This document shows positions 47,543 through 56,680 of a stretch of DNA of 64,000 nt, in pieces (within the stretch, counting starts at the first letter, position 1; every line of letters starts with the position of its first letter). The stretch lies in contig NZ_CP039965.1 of NCBI RefSeq assembly GCF_005234135.1, positions 1,116,001-1,180,000 of the forward strand, in the 5' to 3' direction. The notes under the pieces were generated by a model that saw only the letters and a list, made by a program, of their open reading frames with translations, did no database searches and was not told the origin of the DNA. Made by a program: the position numbers and the translations under genes. The DNA is from Pseudorhodobacter turbinis (lineage in GTDB: Bacteria > Pseudomonadota > Alphaproteobacteria > Rhodobacterales > Rhodobacteraceae).

Positions 47543-47699
47543 TTACACTCAGCCACGTTGTCGCGCTTTTCTTCCTGACAAGCAAGTTATTTTCTCGGGG
47601 GGCGATGTGCGGCCCGTGCAATATGACGTCCACGCAGGGGTCGTAAAACGGTGTGCCGACCTATTTGACGGTGCGGTTCGGCGCGCTCGGGTTGAAGGC

Positions 47700-48329
47700 C
47701 TAAGGCTTCACCGGATAGCAGATAACCGCGATATAGCGGGCTGGAAATTTGATTAGGGCCTTTGGCCCATGCGGCACATCCGTATCAAAGAAAAGCGTAT
47801 CGCCGGGTTTTAGTGAATATATTTCCTTACCATGACGATAGTCGATTTCGCCTTCCAGCATATAGATCGTTTCTATTCCGCCATGCTGAAAGGTCGGGAA
47901 GTCATCCGCGCCTTCGGTCAGGGTAATCAGAAAAGGTTCAACAATAACGCCGCTTGCATTGGCGCCAATATGGCCCAGCAAAGTGTATTGATAGCTCTCG
48001 CTCGTGCTTTGGCGCTCCAGTGCAAGCCCTTCGCCGGATTTGGTGTGCACGGCCATGCGCGTCTCTTCGAACCTGTGAAAAAACGTCGTCAACGGGACCG
48101 AGAGCGCATTGGCAAGCGTTTGAAGCGTGGTCAACGATGGGGAAATATTGCCGTGTTCAATCTTGGACAGCATCCCGATCGAAAGCCCCGTCGCACCGGA
48201 GAGTTCAGAAACCGTGATATCTCTTTTTCTGCGCAACGCCCGCACTTCACGGCCGATTGCCACCTCAAGAGCTTTCTCCCGATGCTCGCGAACGCTATGG
48301 GAATTTTGTTCAATCGCTTTCGCCGCCAT
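47700..48329 (-). CDS. XRE-family regulator with C-terminal cupin domain
   Basis: The 209-residue protein has an XRE HTH at about residues 25-80 (TVSELSGATGLSIGMLSKIE) and a cupin_2 domain at about 125-200 with the motif GDTLFFDTDVPHGPKAL. Similar regulators control osmolyte and amine catabolism genes. It is encoded 259 bases upstream of proX on the same strand, so control of proXVW, perhaps with the osmolyte as ligand, is the natural guess. Confidence 0.82.
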   Translation of the reverse strand: MAAKAIEQNSHSVREHREKALEVAIGREVRALRRKRDITVSELSGATGLSIGMLSKIEHGNISPSLTTLQTLANALSVPLTTFFHRFEETRMAVHTKSGEGLALERQSTSESYQYTLLGHIGANASGVIVEPFLITLTEGADDFPTFQHGGIETIYMLEGEIDYRHGKEIYSLKPGDTLFFDTDVPHGPKALIKFPARYIAVICYPVKP

Positions 48330-48718
48330 AGCTGTTCCACTTCTTCAATTTGCAGCCCCAATTACCGGCTTATACTTTTGTGGCAAGGCTTTCATTTGCC
48401 GGACATCTTTTAATTTTAAAGTTTGAGGGTTGGAGTGTCCCCCTCGGGCAACCCAGTTTGAATGTTAATACATGGCTGGCTTCCGGTCTATCGGGATCAT
48501 GTTTCCCCTGCGGCGGTCAGCTCGGACGAACGGTGCCTGTAAGGAAGTGTTCTTCAAACAGCTGTCCACGACAGCAGCGTTGAGTGCATTCAGAGATCTG
48601 GACATCCGCGCCAGATCCTTTCATCCTGAACCCGAGTGGCCCGGTGCCGCGATTAGGCAACTCGGAAACCTAACCTTTTGAGGGTTTGAAAAACTTCTCG
48701 CAATCGAAAGAGATGATG
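48330..48718. other. Intergenic region between XRE regulator and YbaY-type gene
   Basis: About 390 bases with no convincing gene. Short open frames here lack ribosome binding sites and homology that I recognise. It must carry the divergent promoters of the regulator and the YbaY-NlpE-META gene. I see no RNA gene or strong repeat. Confidence 0.4.
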
Positions 48719-50143
48719 ATGTTCTACTCCCGCTGTGTGGCGATAGTTCTGGCCCTTGTATGCGTGTTCGGTGGGGTCGCGACCGCCGAGACCGTTACCG
48801 GCACCGCGACCTTCCGCGAGCGGATCATGCCGCCAGCAGATGCGCGCCTGGTCGTGGTTTTGTCCGATGTTTCCCGCGCCGGCGCGCCGACGGTTGAGCT
48901 GGGCCGCGCCGAGATCAATAATGCAGGCGGCCCACCTTACGCGTTTGAGGTTGAGTATGATGCAAGCGAGATCAAACAAAACCACAGCTATGCGGTTCGG
49001 GCGACGCTTTGGGCCGGGGAACAAATGATGTTTACCACCGATACCGTCGCGCCCGTAATCACGCGGGGCGAACCGGATGAGGTCAACCTTGTTATGGTGC
49101 GGGTTACCTCTGAGGCTGGTCGAGACCCTGTCGCGGAGCAATCGCAAATCGGGGCGCACGGCCTGCAATTGCCTGCAACCTTCAAAGGCACGCTTCCTTG
49201 CGCGGATTGTGAAGGCATCTCCTATCATCTCGATCTCTGGCCTGATCAGGGCTATCACCTGCGCCGGGAATGGCTGGGCCATGGCGGGGATCCCGGCGAC
49301 AACATTCAGGACGATACCGGCTTTTGGTATTCGGAGGCGCAAAGCAAAACAGTTGTCCTGTCAGGTTTGACCGAGACGCCCAACCAGTGGGAAGTGAAAT
49401 CGCCGAACCGGATCCGGCAATTGGATATGGAGGGAAATGTAATTTCATCCGACCTCCCCTACGAGCTGACGGGAAACGGCATGTTGGATGAAACCGATGT
49501 CGAGAATGTCTTTCTAGGAGGCATGATGACCTATATGGCCGATGCTGCAATGTTTCAGGAGTGTCGTACGGGGCGCAGCTATCCTGTGGCCATGGACGGC
49601 GATTACCTCGCGATGGAGCGGGCGTATCTTGCCGATCAACCGGCAGCAGGTGCCCCGCTGTACGTGAATGTCGAAGGGTCCATAGTGATGCGCCCCGCGA
49701 TGGAGGGACCGGCGCAGCGTAGCCTTGTTGTGAACCGGTTCGTTCGCACACGCCCCGGCATCACATGCGAGCGCCAACGCGCCGATGCATCGCTGACAAA
49801 CACCTATTGGCGGATCGATGCGCTGGCAGGTGCGGATGTTGTTGGCCTGCCCTCAGGTGGTCGCGAGGCACATATGATCCTGCGCGAAAACGACGGCCGG
49901 TTCTCTGCGACAGTGGGATGCAACGCGATGATGGGTGATTTTACAAAGCAAGACGGTATATTGAGCTTTGGCAGAACGGCCGGGACACTCATGGCATGTC
50001 CGCCACCGCTGGGTACATCGGAACAAAGCCTCGCGCTGGCCCTTGAAGCTACGCAAAGCTACCGTATCAATGGCGAAACGCTAGCGCTCTATGATGCCGC
50101 CGATGAGATTGTCGCACTATTGACGGCGGTCTATTTGTATTGA
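48719..50143 (+). CDS. Exported YbaY-NlpE-META three-domain envelope protein
   Basis: The 474-residue protein starts with a signal peptide (cleavage near VATAETV). Residues about 25-125 resemble YbaY, a beta-sandwich with the start VTGTATFRERIMPPADARLV. Residues about 140-250 resemble the NlpE N-terminal domain with the C-x-x-C motif in FKGTLPCADCEGISY. The last 105 residues are a META/HslJ domain (TYWRIDALAG, VGCNAMMGDF). There is no clear lipobox, so it is likely periplasmic. Envelope-stress or copper-stress sensing is the likely area. Of several in-frame starts, ATG 48719 fits the GAAAGAG SD best. Confidence 0.8.
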   Translation: MFYSRCVAIVLALVCVFGGVATAETVTGTATFRERIMPPADARLVVVLSDVSRAGAPTVELGRAEINNAGGPPYAFEVEYDASEIKQNHSYAVRATLWAGEQMMFTTDTVAPVITRGEPDEVNLVMVRVTSEAGRDPVAEQSQIGAHGLQLPATFKGTLPCADCEGISYHLDLWPDQGYHLRREWLGHGGDPGDNIQDDTGFWYSEAQSKTVVLSGLTETPNQWEVKSPNRIRQLDMEGNVISSDLPYELTGNGMLDETDVENVFLGGMMTYMADAAMFQECRTGRSYPVAMDGDYLAMERAYLADQPAAGAPLYVNVEGSIVMRPAMEGPAQRSLVVNRFVRTRPGITCERQRADASLTNTYWRIDALAGADVVGLPSGGREAHMILRENDGRFSATVGCNAMMGDFTKQDGILSFGRTAGTLMACPPPLGTSEQSLALALEATQSYRINGETLALYDAADEIVALLTAVYLY

Positions 50144-50218
50144 TGGTTTTCCTGCCGCTAGGTATTAACGTAACTCATTGATAATTAGTAGTTATTATAG
50201 GAATATACAACGGGTATT

Positions 50219-50246
50219 GGTCATGCCCCGGAGTGGGGGCATGACC
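50219..50246 (+). terminator. Rho-independent terminator after YbaY-type gene
   Basis: A perfect 11-bp stem (50219-50229 with 50236-50246, ending GGGGCATGACC) has a 6-base loop and is followed by TTTCATCTTTT. It lies 76 bases after the gene's stop codon and is a convincing terminator. Confidence 0.8.
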
Positions 50247-50314
50247 TTTCATCTTTTGAGCCGGCGTTTGCGGCATCACACCACCCCCCGATGGGGCGAA
50301 TGAAAGATCGACAT

Positions 50315-50743
50315 ATGAATGATAGTTGTCTGTTTTGCCGGATCGCTGCCCGCGAGCTGCCCGCTCATCGTATCTATGAGGATGACCACATTATGGCCTT
50401 CCTGGATTTGCATCCGATCCGCGCGGGCCATGTGCTTGTCATTCCCAAATCACACCATGCTTGGTTCGAAGATCTGCCAGAGGAGCTGGCAACGCGGATT
50501 ACCAGCTGCGCTCAACGTTTGGCGAAGCGTATGAAGGCCCTTTATGCGGTTGAGCGCGTCGCCCTGTTCTACACCGGAATTCATGTGTCTCATGCGCATG
50601 CCCATGTGGTTCCCATGCATCACGCGCATGACGTCACCTCCCAAGCATATCTTTTGGAAGGGCCTGAGGGGCACACTTTGCCCCCTCGGCTTTCTGATGC
50701 CGAAATGGAGCAAATTGCCCGAGATCTGGGTGCTGAACAATAG
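50315..50743 (+). CDS. HIT-family nucleotide hydrolase
   Basis: The 142-residue protein has the histidine triad HVSHAHAHVVPMH and the zinc-like front CLFCRIAARELPAHRIYED. HIT proteins hydrolyse nucleotide conjugates such as AMP-lysine or dinucleoside polyphosphates. I start at ATG 50315, close to the domain; in-frame ATGs at 50291 and 50300 are possible. It lies downstream of a terminator, so it has its own promoter. Confidence 0.87.
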   Translation: MNDSCLFCRIAARELPAHRIYEDDHIMAFLDLHPIRAGHVLVIPKSHHAWFEDLPEELATRITSCAQRLAKRMKALYAVERVALFYTGIHVSHAHAHVVPMHHAHDVTSQAYLLEGPEGHTLPPRLSDAEMEQIARDLGAEQ

Positions 50744-50841
50744 CCACGCCTATCCGGTGATCCTGTTCCATGTCCCAAAATCCTTACGTTTGGGGCTTGG
50801 GTGATCAACGGGCGGGGCAGTCCGGGTGCTGTATTTATCAT

Positions 50842-50854
50842 TCACGTAACGTGA
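50842..50854. promoter_or_regulatory. 13-bp palindrome upstream of the second TAXI operon
   Basis: TCACGT-A-ACGTGA is a perfect palindrome about 123 bases upstream of the TAXI receptor start. A TATTAT -10-like hexamer is at 50911-50916. A second small palindrome (GGGCAA-T-TTGCCC, 50948-50960) sits in the leader just before the SD. These are candidate operator and leader elements. Confidence 0.35.
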
Positions 50855-50976
50855 TTGTTTAATGCGCTACATTTGGGTGCCGAGCCTATGTTAATTTCTT
50901 TGTTTTTGGTTATTATAGCGCAAGTTCCGGAAAACGCGGGACGATATGGGCAATTTGCCCGTTATGGGAGGACACT

Positions 50977-51963
50977 ATGCTAGAAAAAATGTTTGGTCGG
51001 TCGCTTGGTCTAATCGGCCCCGCAGCCTTGGTCGCGATGAGCTTTGGCGCCCCTGCGCTGGCGCAAGACCAGCTGTCGATTGCAACGGGCGGAACCGGCG
51101 GGACGTATTATCCGATCGGTGGCGGCTTGGCCGAAATTGTCAATAACCACGTTGAGGGTTATTCCGCGACCGCAGAGGTCACCGGCGCCTCGGTTGAAAA
51201 TATGGGCCTGATTGCCACAGGCGATGCGGACCTTGCAATCGGCTTGGCCGATACGGTCGCGCAGGCTTATACGGGCACAGGAAAGTTCGACGGGCAGCAG
51301 TTGCCGATGGTGCGTGGGCTCGCCTCGCTATATGCAAACATGATACACATTGTGGCGCTTGAAGGCAGCGGGATCACCAGCCTGCAAGACCTGCGGGGCA
51401 AGCGCGTTTCGGTCGGGGCGCCCGGGTCGGGCACCGAAGTGAACGCCGCCGCTATCCTTGAGGCGAATGGCATCACCTATGATGACATCGATGAGCAGCG
51501 CTTGAACTTCAATGAGACCGCAGACGCCCTTGCCAACGGCGATATCGACGTGGGGTTCTGGTCTGTTGGTGCACCGACCTCATCGGTTCTGAACCTTGCG
51601 ACGACGCAAAGCATCGTCATGATCCCGCTAAGCGAGGATGAGTTGAAGGCCGCCATGGATGCAGATGCAACCTTTGCCCTGACCTCCTTGGCCGGTGGCA
51701 GCTATGCCGGTGTGGACGACGATATTGCCGTTCTCGGTATTCCGAACGTTCTGGCCGTGTCGTCCGAGATGTCTGACGATCTGGCTTACAGCTTGACCAA
51801 GGCGATGTTCGAGAACATCGCAGATCTTCGGGCCGTGCATCCTGCGGCGAATGAGACCACGGTCGAATTCACAATGGGTGCGACACCGATCCCGTTGCAC
51901 GCCGGTGCGCTGCGTTATTATGACGAAGTCGGCGCGGATGTTCCGGACGCTCTGCGCGAGTGA
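50977..51963 (+). CDS. TAXI-family TRAP transporter solute receptor (second system)
   Basis: The 328-residue protein has a signal peptide (cleavage near PALAQDQ), then LSIATGGTGGTYYPIGGGLA, the TAXI motif. It is clearly different from the receptor at 1311, with little identity beyond family motifs, so it probably binds another solute. The SD GGGAGG precedes ATG 50977. It is followed directly by a DUF1850 gene and the fused permease gene. Confidence 0.92.
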   Translation: MLEKMFGRSLGLIGPAALVAMSFGAPALAQDQLSIATGGTGGTYYPIGGGLAEIVNNHVEGYSATAEVTGASVENMGLIATGDADLAIGLADTVAQAYTGTGKFDGQQLPMVRGLASLYANMIHIVALEGSGITSLQDLRGKRVSVGAPGSGTEVNAAAILEANGITYDDIDEQRLNFNETADALANGDIDVGFWSVGAPTSSVLNLATTQSIVMIPLSEDELKAAMDADATFALTSLAGGSYAGVDDDIAVLGIPNVLAVSSEMSDDLAYSLTKAMFENIADLRAVHPAANETTVEFTMGATPIPLHAGALRYYDEVGADVPDALRE

Positions 51964-52430
51964 AGCATATGGTAAGAGGGGGGCTTTGTGCCCTCCTCCT
52001 TATCCTGACCGCAGGCATGAGCATGGCAGACCAACTGGTCGCCACACATGAGGATGGCCGCGAGATTGCCCGTTTTGACGTGCCGCGTGGCACCGGATGG
52101 TGTGTGCTTTGGCATCATTCTGTCGAAGGGTTCGAGGTGTCGGACTGCTATGAAAACCGCGACGGGCATATGGTGCTTGTGCAATCACATCTGCCGGATT
52201 TTGCCGCCGGTCTGGGGCATATCCCCGGCCGTGGAACGCAGGTATCGGACGGTGAGGGTGGCTACCTTATCCTGAATATCGACGAGCCGGTTCCCAATGA
52301 TGCCTATATCCTGCGTCCCGGGTTGGGGCCTGTCGACCACCGTTTGCAGGTCGGCCGCAAAACCGTTTCGCTTTCTGCCGTAGCACCGCGCGAACGGGTA
52401 GAAATCGCCTTGATTAGGAATACAAACTGA
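51960..52430 (+). CDS. DUF1850 domain protein of TAXI-TRAP operon
   Basis: The 156-residue exported protein has the signal peptide-like MVRGGLCALLLILTAGMSMA and WHHSVEGFEVSDCYE, typical of DUF1850. Genes of this family repeatedly sit between TAXI receptor and fused permease genes. The role is unknown, but a part in the transporter is likely. The GTG at 51960 overlaps the receptor stop by four bases (GTGA); ATG 51969 is an alternative start. Confidence 0.8.
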   Translation: MKHMVRGGLCALLLILTAGMSMADQLVATHEDGREIARFDVPRGTGWCVLWHHSVEGFEVSDCYENRDGHMVLVQSHLPDFAAGLGHIPGRGTQVSDGEGGYLILNIDEPVPNDAYILRPGLGPVDHRLQVGRKTVSLSAVAPRERVEIALIRNTN

Positions 52431-54433
52431 TGAACGCAGACCCTAACGCCCCCCTGACCCCGCCAGCCCAGCCGTGGCTTGTCCTGCGCGCGATCACCGT
52501 GATCGGGATATTGCTGTCGTTGTTCCAGCTTTATGCTGCGGGTGTGCAGCCTTTGGGATTGTTCTTTCAGCGCCCAATTCACCTTGGGTTTATCTTGGTG
52601 CTGTGCTTCCTGATCTATCCGGTGTTCGGCCAACACAAGCCTCGGGGGCCATTGGGATGGGCCATCGACGGCACGTTGATGGCCGCCAGCATCGTCGCGG
52701 GTGCTTGGCTGCCGGTTAACATCGACGTCATCGCCAATCAGATCTTTCCCCGTAGTGTTGACGTCTGGATCGGTATTCTGACCATCGTTGTGGTGCTAGA
52801 AGGCGCGCGCCGCGCTGTGGGTCTTGGCATGACTGTCATTGGCGCGTTCTTTATCGCCTATGCCTTTTCTGGACGTCGCGGAGAGCTGCCGTTTCTGGCC
52901 GATTGGATGCCCGGCATCTTGAACCATCGCGGCTATTCGCTTGATCGCCTGGCCAGCCAGATGACCCTTGGGGCAGAGGGCATCTTTGGTATCCCGCTGG
53001 GGGTTGCGGCCACGTTTGTTTTCATCTTCGTGCTGTTCGGCGCCTTCCTTGAGGCAACCGGTGCAGGCAAGTTCTTTATTGATCTGGCCTATGCTGCGAC
53101 GGGCCGTCAACGGGGTGGTCCGGCCAAGGCCGCCGTTATCGCAAGTGCGGGCATGGGGTCCATCTCCGGCTCTGCGATCGCCAATGTCGTGACCACTGGT
53201 GCCTTTACGATTCCGCTTATGAAAAAGCTTGGCTACCGGCCCGCACAGGCCGGCGGGATCGAGGCCGCTGCCTCAACCGGCGGGCAGATCATGCCGCCGC
53301 TGATGGGTGCAGGGGCGTTCCTGATGAGCGAGTTTACGCGGGTGCCCTATGTCGAGATTGTGCTTGTCTCTATCTTCCCGGCCATCCTGTATTTCGGCAC
53401 CGTGTACCTGCTGGTTCACATCGCCGCAGTGAAGCAAGGCATGCAAGGGTTGGACACCAAAGATCTGCCGAATGTACGCGATGTGCTGGCCGAGGGTTGG
53501 CACTTCTTGTTGCCGCTCGTTGCCCTTATCGCGCTGTTGGTTGCGGGATATTCACCGATGCGAGTCGGGTTCTACGCGATCCTTTCCATTCTCGCGGCGG
53601 CCTCTGCGCGTGCGATGTGGACGTTTGCATCGGGCAGCCCGTCGATGGCAGGTTTCGCCGTATTGTGCCGCCGCGGTGTTGCTCTGACGCTAGAGGCGCT
53701 GGAGCTGGGCGCACGGAATGCTGTTGCGGTATCAATGGCCTGTGCTGTGGCCGGTATCGTTGTCGGGGTTGTCGGGTTGACGGGGCTGGGTTTGAAGTTT
53801 TCGGCCATGATGATCGCGTTTTCGGGCGGAAATATCTTGCTGGCTTTGGTTCTTGTGCTGTTGGCAAGTCTGATCCTTGGCATGGGGCTGCCGGTGACTG
53901 CGGCCTATATCGTTTTGATCATCCTGGTCGGCCCTGCGCTAACTGAACAATTCGGCATGCCCATTCTGATCGCCCATCTCGTGGTGTTCTGGTACAGTCA
54001 GGATAGCAATGTGACCCCCCCGGTTGCCCTTGCCGGTTTTGCGGGCGCGGCGATTGCCGGATCGAAGCCGATGGAGACCAGCTTTCAGGCGTGGAAATAC
54101 GCCAAGGGTCTTTATCTCATTCCGCTGTTTATGGTGTTCAACGAGGAAATTATCCTCGGCGGTCCGTTACCATTGGTGTTGTGGAGCGGGGCCATCGCAA
54201 TCCTTGCGCTGGTTGCCTTTTCGGCGGCGCTTGAAGGGTTCCTTTGGGGGCCAATGGCACTGTGGATGCGGGTTCTGATTGTGCCCGGCGTGGTGGCATT
54301 GTTTTGGCCCGCCTTTGCGGTTGAGGTTGCAGGTGCCGTCTTGACCGTGCTGTTGCTCTGGCTGAACTGGTCGCAGGCGCGTCTTGATAATGGTTCTGCT
54401 GATGCATCGCCAATCCGTCATGCGCAGAAGTAA
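52430..54433 (+). CDS. TRAP transporter fused permease (second system)
   Basis: The 667-residue membrane protein has a fused DctQ-like N-terminus and DctM-like body with GSISGSAIANVVTTGAFTIP and LILGMGLPVTAAYIVLIILV. It lacks the DUF3394 tail of the first system and is about 250 residues shorter. It shares one base with the DUF1850 stop codon. It imports the unknown ligand of the receptor at 50977. Confidence 0.92.
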   Translation: MNADPNAPLTPPAQPWLVLRAITVIGILLSLFQLYAAGVQPLGLFFQRPIHLGFILVLCFLIYPVFGQHKPRGPLGWAIDGTLMAASIVAGAWLPVNIDVIANQIFPRSVDVWIGILTIVVVLEGARRAVGLGMTVIGAFFIAYAFSGRRGELPFLADWMPGILNHRGYSLDRLASQMTLGAEGIFGIPLGVAATFVFIFVLFGAFLEATGAGKFFIDLAYAATGRQRGGPAKAAVIASAGMGSISGSAIANVVTTGAFTIPLMKKLGYRPAQAGGIEAAASTGGQIMPPLMGAGAFLMSEFTRVPYVEIVLVSIFPAILYFGTVYLLVHIAAVKQGMQGLDTKDLPNVRDVLAEGWHFLLPLVALIALLVAGYSPMRVGFYAILSILAAASARAMWTFASGSPSMAGFAVLCRRGVALTLEALELGARNAVAVSMACAVAGIVVGVVGLTGLGLKFSAMMIAFSGGNILLALVLVLLASLILGMGLPVTAAYIVLIILVGPALTEQFGMPILIAHLVVFWYSQDSNVTPPVALAGFAGAAIAGSKPMETSFQAWKYAKGLYLIPLFMVFNEEIILGGPLPLVLWSGAIAILALVAFSAALEGFLWGPMALWMRVLIVPGVVALFWPAFAVEVAGAVLTVLLLWLNWSQARLDNGSADASPIRHAQK

Positions 54434-54455
54434 GCCGGAAGGGCTATTTTGATCT

Positions 54456-54488
54456 GCTGGCATAGCGCGACCGGTCGCCTATGCCAGC
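54456..54488 (+). terminator. Long hairpin after the second TRAP operon
   Basis: GCTGGCATAG (54456-54465) pairs with 54479-54488; the 13-base loop contains the 12-bp palindrome GCGACCGGTCGC. No T-tract follows. It probably marks the operon end. Confidence 0.5.
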
Positions 54489-54729
54489 GGTCACAACCCA
54501 GCGCGGAGAAGCCCATGGAAATATTGTTTGTATTCTAGGGCAAGCTGTTAGGTAATCTTGCTGAGATATTTATGGCCCGTCATTTGTGTCGAGTTTTCCA
54601 CCGTGTACGGTGGCCTGATGCAAATCATGCGATGGATGCGGTGCTTAACCAGATTTCGGGCCGTACGGGCACGCAGCATCTATATTGAGGTGCATGATGG
54701 TGGATCGCCCGCATTTGATGGCGTTGGGG
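54489..54729. other. Gene-free region between TRAP operon and TetR gene
   Basis: About 240 bases without a supported gene between a plus-strand operon end and the tail of the minus-strand TetR gene. A small palindrome (CCACCGT/ACGGTGG) lies near 54600. Otherwise I see nothing definite. Confidence 0.4.
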
Positions 54730-55389
54730 TCAGGCCTCATGCCTGCAATACATCGCAAGAAAGACATCAACCGCGCTGCGTGATGTCGTGCGCAGGTTTT
54801 CTGTCGGAGGGGGGCTTGGGATTTTGTTGAACAGGCACTGGCGCCACAGCCCCGCACTGGAAAGTTCAATCAATTGATATGCGGCAAGCGTTGTGTCCGC
54901 AATCTCAAGCGTCTTTTTCGCGACCTCATCCTCTAGGAACCGTTGAATAAGCTGCTTCATCCGCAAGCCGCCGCCGTCATAAAACCGGCTGCCACATTGG
55001 GGTATGCGTTCGGCCATCGCGATCACTGTGCGCTGTGACCGGATCACCTCAGGGGTGCAAAGCATCTGCGCCAAGGTGAAGGTGAAATCATAAAGCTTTT
55101 CCCTGAAATCGCGGTCGCCACGAAGGCATTCCTCCAGACCCAGAAAAACGCGGCTACGTTCGCGTTCTATCAAGGCCTCAAAGAGGTCTTCTTTGTTGTT
55201 GAAGTAAACATATAGCGTGCTTTTTGAGACGTCTGCCGCGCGGCAGATGTCATTGACGCTGGCGGCATCAAAACCGCTTTCCATGAAAACGCGCGCAGCC
55301 CCTTCCAAGATGGCATCTCGTTTGGCCGGGTCTTGGCCTGCTGCGTATCGACGCGATTTGGGTGCTTTGATTTCCATGATGACATTCAT
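54730..55389 (-). CDS. TetR-family transcriptional repressor
   Basis: The 219-residue protein has an N-terminal TetR HTH (about 20-65: FMESGFDAASVNDICRAADV followed by SKSTLYVYFNNKEDLFEAL). The C-terminal ligand-binding region fits the TetR_C family of efflux repressors. ATG 55389 or 55377 are both possible starts. It is divergent from an EmrA/EmrB-type pump, and two copies of a symmetric site lie between them. It almost certainly represses the pump. Confidence 0.87.
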   Translation of the reverse strand: MNVIMEIKAPKSRRYAAGQDPAKRDAILEGAARVFMESGFDAASVNDICRAADVSKSTLYVYFNNKEDLFEALIERERSRVFLGLEECLRGDRDFREKLYDFTFTLAQMLCTPEVIRSQRTVIAMAERIPQCGSRFYDGGGLRMKQLIQRFLEDEVAKKTLEIADTTLAAYQLIELSSAGLWRQCLFNKIPSPPPTENLRTTSRSAVDVFLAMYCRHEA

Positions 55390-55392
55390 AAT

Positions 55393-55408
55393 CGAACCGA
55401 TCGGTTTG
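55393..55408. promoter_or_regulatory. Putative TetR operator 1
   Basis: CGAACC-GATC-GGTTTG; the core AACCGATCGGTT is a perfect 12-bp palindrome. It lies just upstream of the TetR start at 55389. The same half sites recur 61 bp away. Confidence 0.6.
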
Positions 55409-55453
55409 ATAAAGGCTTGTCTTTGCGTTTCGACGGGCATACATGCGACAAAA

Positions 55454-55469
55454 CGAACCATGCGGTTCG
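55454..55469. promoter_or_regulatory. Putative TetR operator 2
   Basis: CGAACC-ATGC-GGTTCG, a perfect 6-bp inverted repeat with a 4-base spacer. It matches operator 1 in half-site and spacing and lies 49-64 bases before the membrane fusion protein start, within its likely promoter. Confidence 0.62.
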
Positions 55470-55517
55470 ATTCATTCCTGCCCCGGACACCGCATCCAGA
55501 ACGATAAGGATACCCAA

Positions 55518-56675
55518 ATGTCGCGCCCCAACAGCAAGAGCATCGAGACCGGTGAAACAGAAGATACCTCTGCGTCGGCGGATCGGCCCGCAAGCGAAGC
55601 GGCCCCGCCAAAGTCGCGCCGGAAACGGCTGATATTTGGCGTTGTTGGGCTCGTGTTGGTAGCGGGGCTTGCGGACGTTGGCTTTGGATATTGGACCACG
55701 GGCCGCTTCATGGTCGAGACCGACGACGCCTATGTGACCGCCGACACGACTTTGATCAGCAGCCGGGTGCAGGGCTATGTCGTTGAGGTTGCGGTAAACC
55801 ATAATGAACAGGTCAAGGCGGGTCAGGTTCTGTTGCGGTTGGATGATGGTGATTACCGGATCGCGTTGGATACTGCCAAAGAACGGGTACGCACGGCCGA
55901 TCAAACCATTGCCCGTATCGGCGCGCAAATTGCAGCGGCCGAGGCCGGGGTTGTGCAAGCACAGGCGCAGCAAGCGGTTGCACAGGCGCAACTGACGGCG
56001 GCCAAACGGGCGTATGATCGTGCACACCAATTGCTTGCAACCAATGTCGTCTCACAGGCGCAACTGGACCAAGCGACGGAGCTGCTTGACACCACAACGG
56101 CGTCCTTGGCGAGTGCAGCCGCCGCAATTCGCAATGCCGAGGCGCAGGTCGGTGTGTTGCATGCCCAGCAAGCCGAGGCCAAAGGGACCAAGCATGAATT
56201 GGAACTGGCCGTTGCCCAAGCGCAGCGCAATCTGGACCTTACTGTTTTACGGGCCCCGACGGATGGAACTGTTGGTAATATGTCGGTTGAAATCGGCGAT
56301 CTGGTCACGGCGGGCACACGGCTGGCTGCATTGGTCCCGATGAATACGCTTTATGTCGAGGCAAATTTCAAAGAAACCCAGATCGCTGACGTGGCCCTTG
56401 GGGCGCATGTAGGCATCACATTTGATGCCATCCCCGATAAGACATTCGAAGGACGGGTGGAGTCGATTTCGCCTGCGACGGGCTCTGTGTTTTCGCTATT
56501 GCCTGCCGATAACGCGACCGGCAACTTTACCAAAATCGTGCAGCGTATTCCCGTACGGATCAGTATTCCCGAGACGGCTTTGGTTGTGGGCAATTTGCGT
56601 GCCGGCTTGTCTGCGGTCGTTGAAGTCGACAAGCGCAGCGGCACCCCCCACGCTAAAATGGTTCAGGCCGAGTAA
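55518..56675 (+). CDS. HlyD/EmrA-type membrane fusion protein
   Basis: The 385-residue periplasmic adaptor has one N-terminal TM helix (LIFGVVGLVLVAGLADVGFG). Next comes the biotinyl-lipoyl-like VETDDAYVTADTTLISSRVQ, then a long helical hairpin rich in alanine and glutamine (about 110-210), and beta-barrel APTDGTVGNMSVEIGDLVTA. EmrA-type proteins link a DHA2 pump to an outer-membrane channel. ATG 55518 follows the AAGGAT SD. The EmrB-type gene follows after five bases. Confidence 0.9.
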   Translation: MSRPNSKSIETGETEDTSASADRPASEAAPPKSRRKRLIFGVVGLVLVAGLADVGFGYWTTGRFMVETDDAYVTADTTLISSRVQGYVVEVAVNHNEQVKAGQVLLRLDDGDYRIALDTAKERVRTADQTIARIGAQIAAAEAGVVQAQAQQAVAQAQLTAAKRAYDRAHQLLATNVVSQAQLDQATELLDTTTASLASAAAAIRNAEAQVGVLHAQQAEAKGTKHELELAVAQAQRNLDLTVLRAPTDGTVGNMSVEIGDLVTAGTRLAALVPMNTLYVEANFKETQIADVALGAHVGITFDAIPDKTFEGRVESISPATGSVFSLLPADNATGNFTKIVQRIPVRISIPETALVVGNLRAGLSAVVEVDKRSGTPHAKMVQAE

Positions 56676-56680
56676 CTGCC

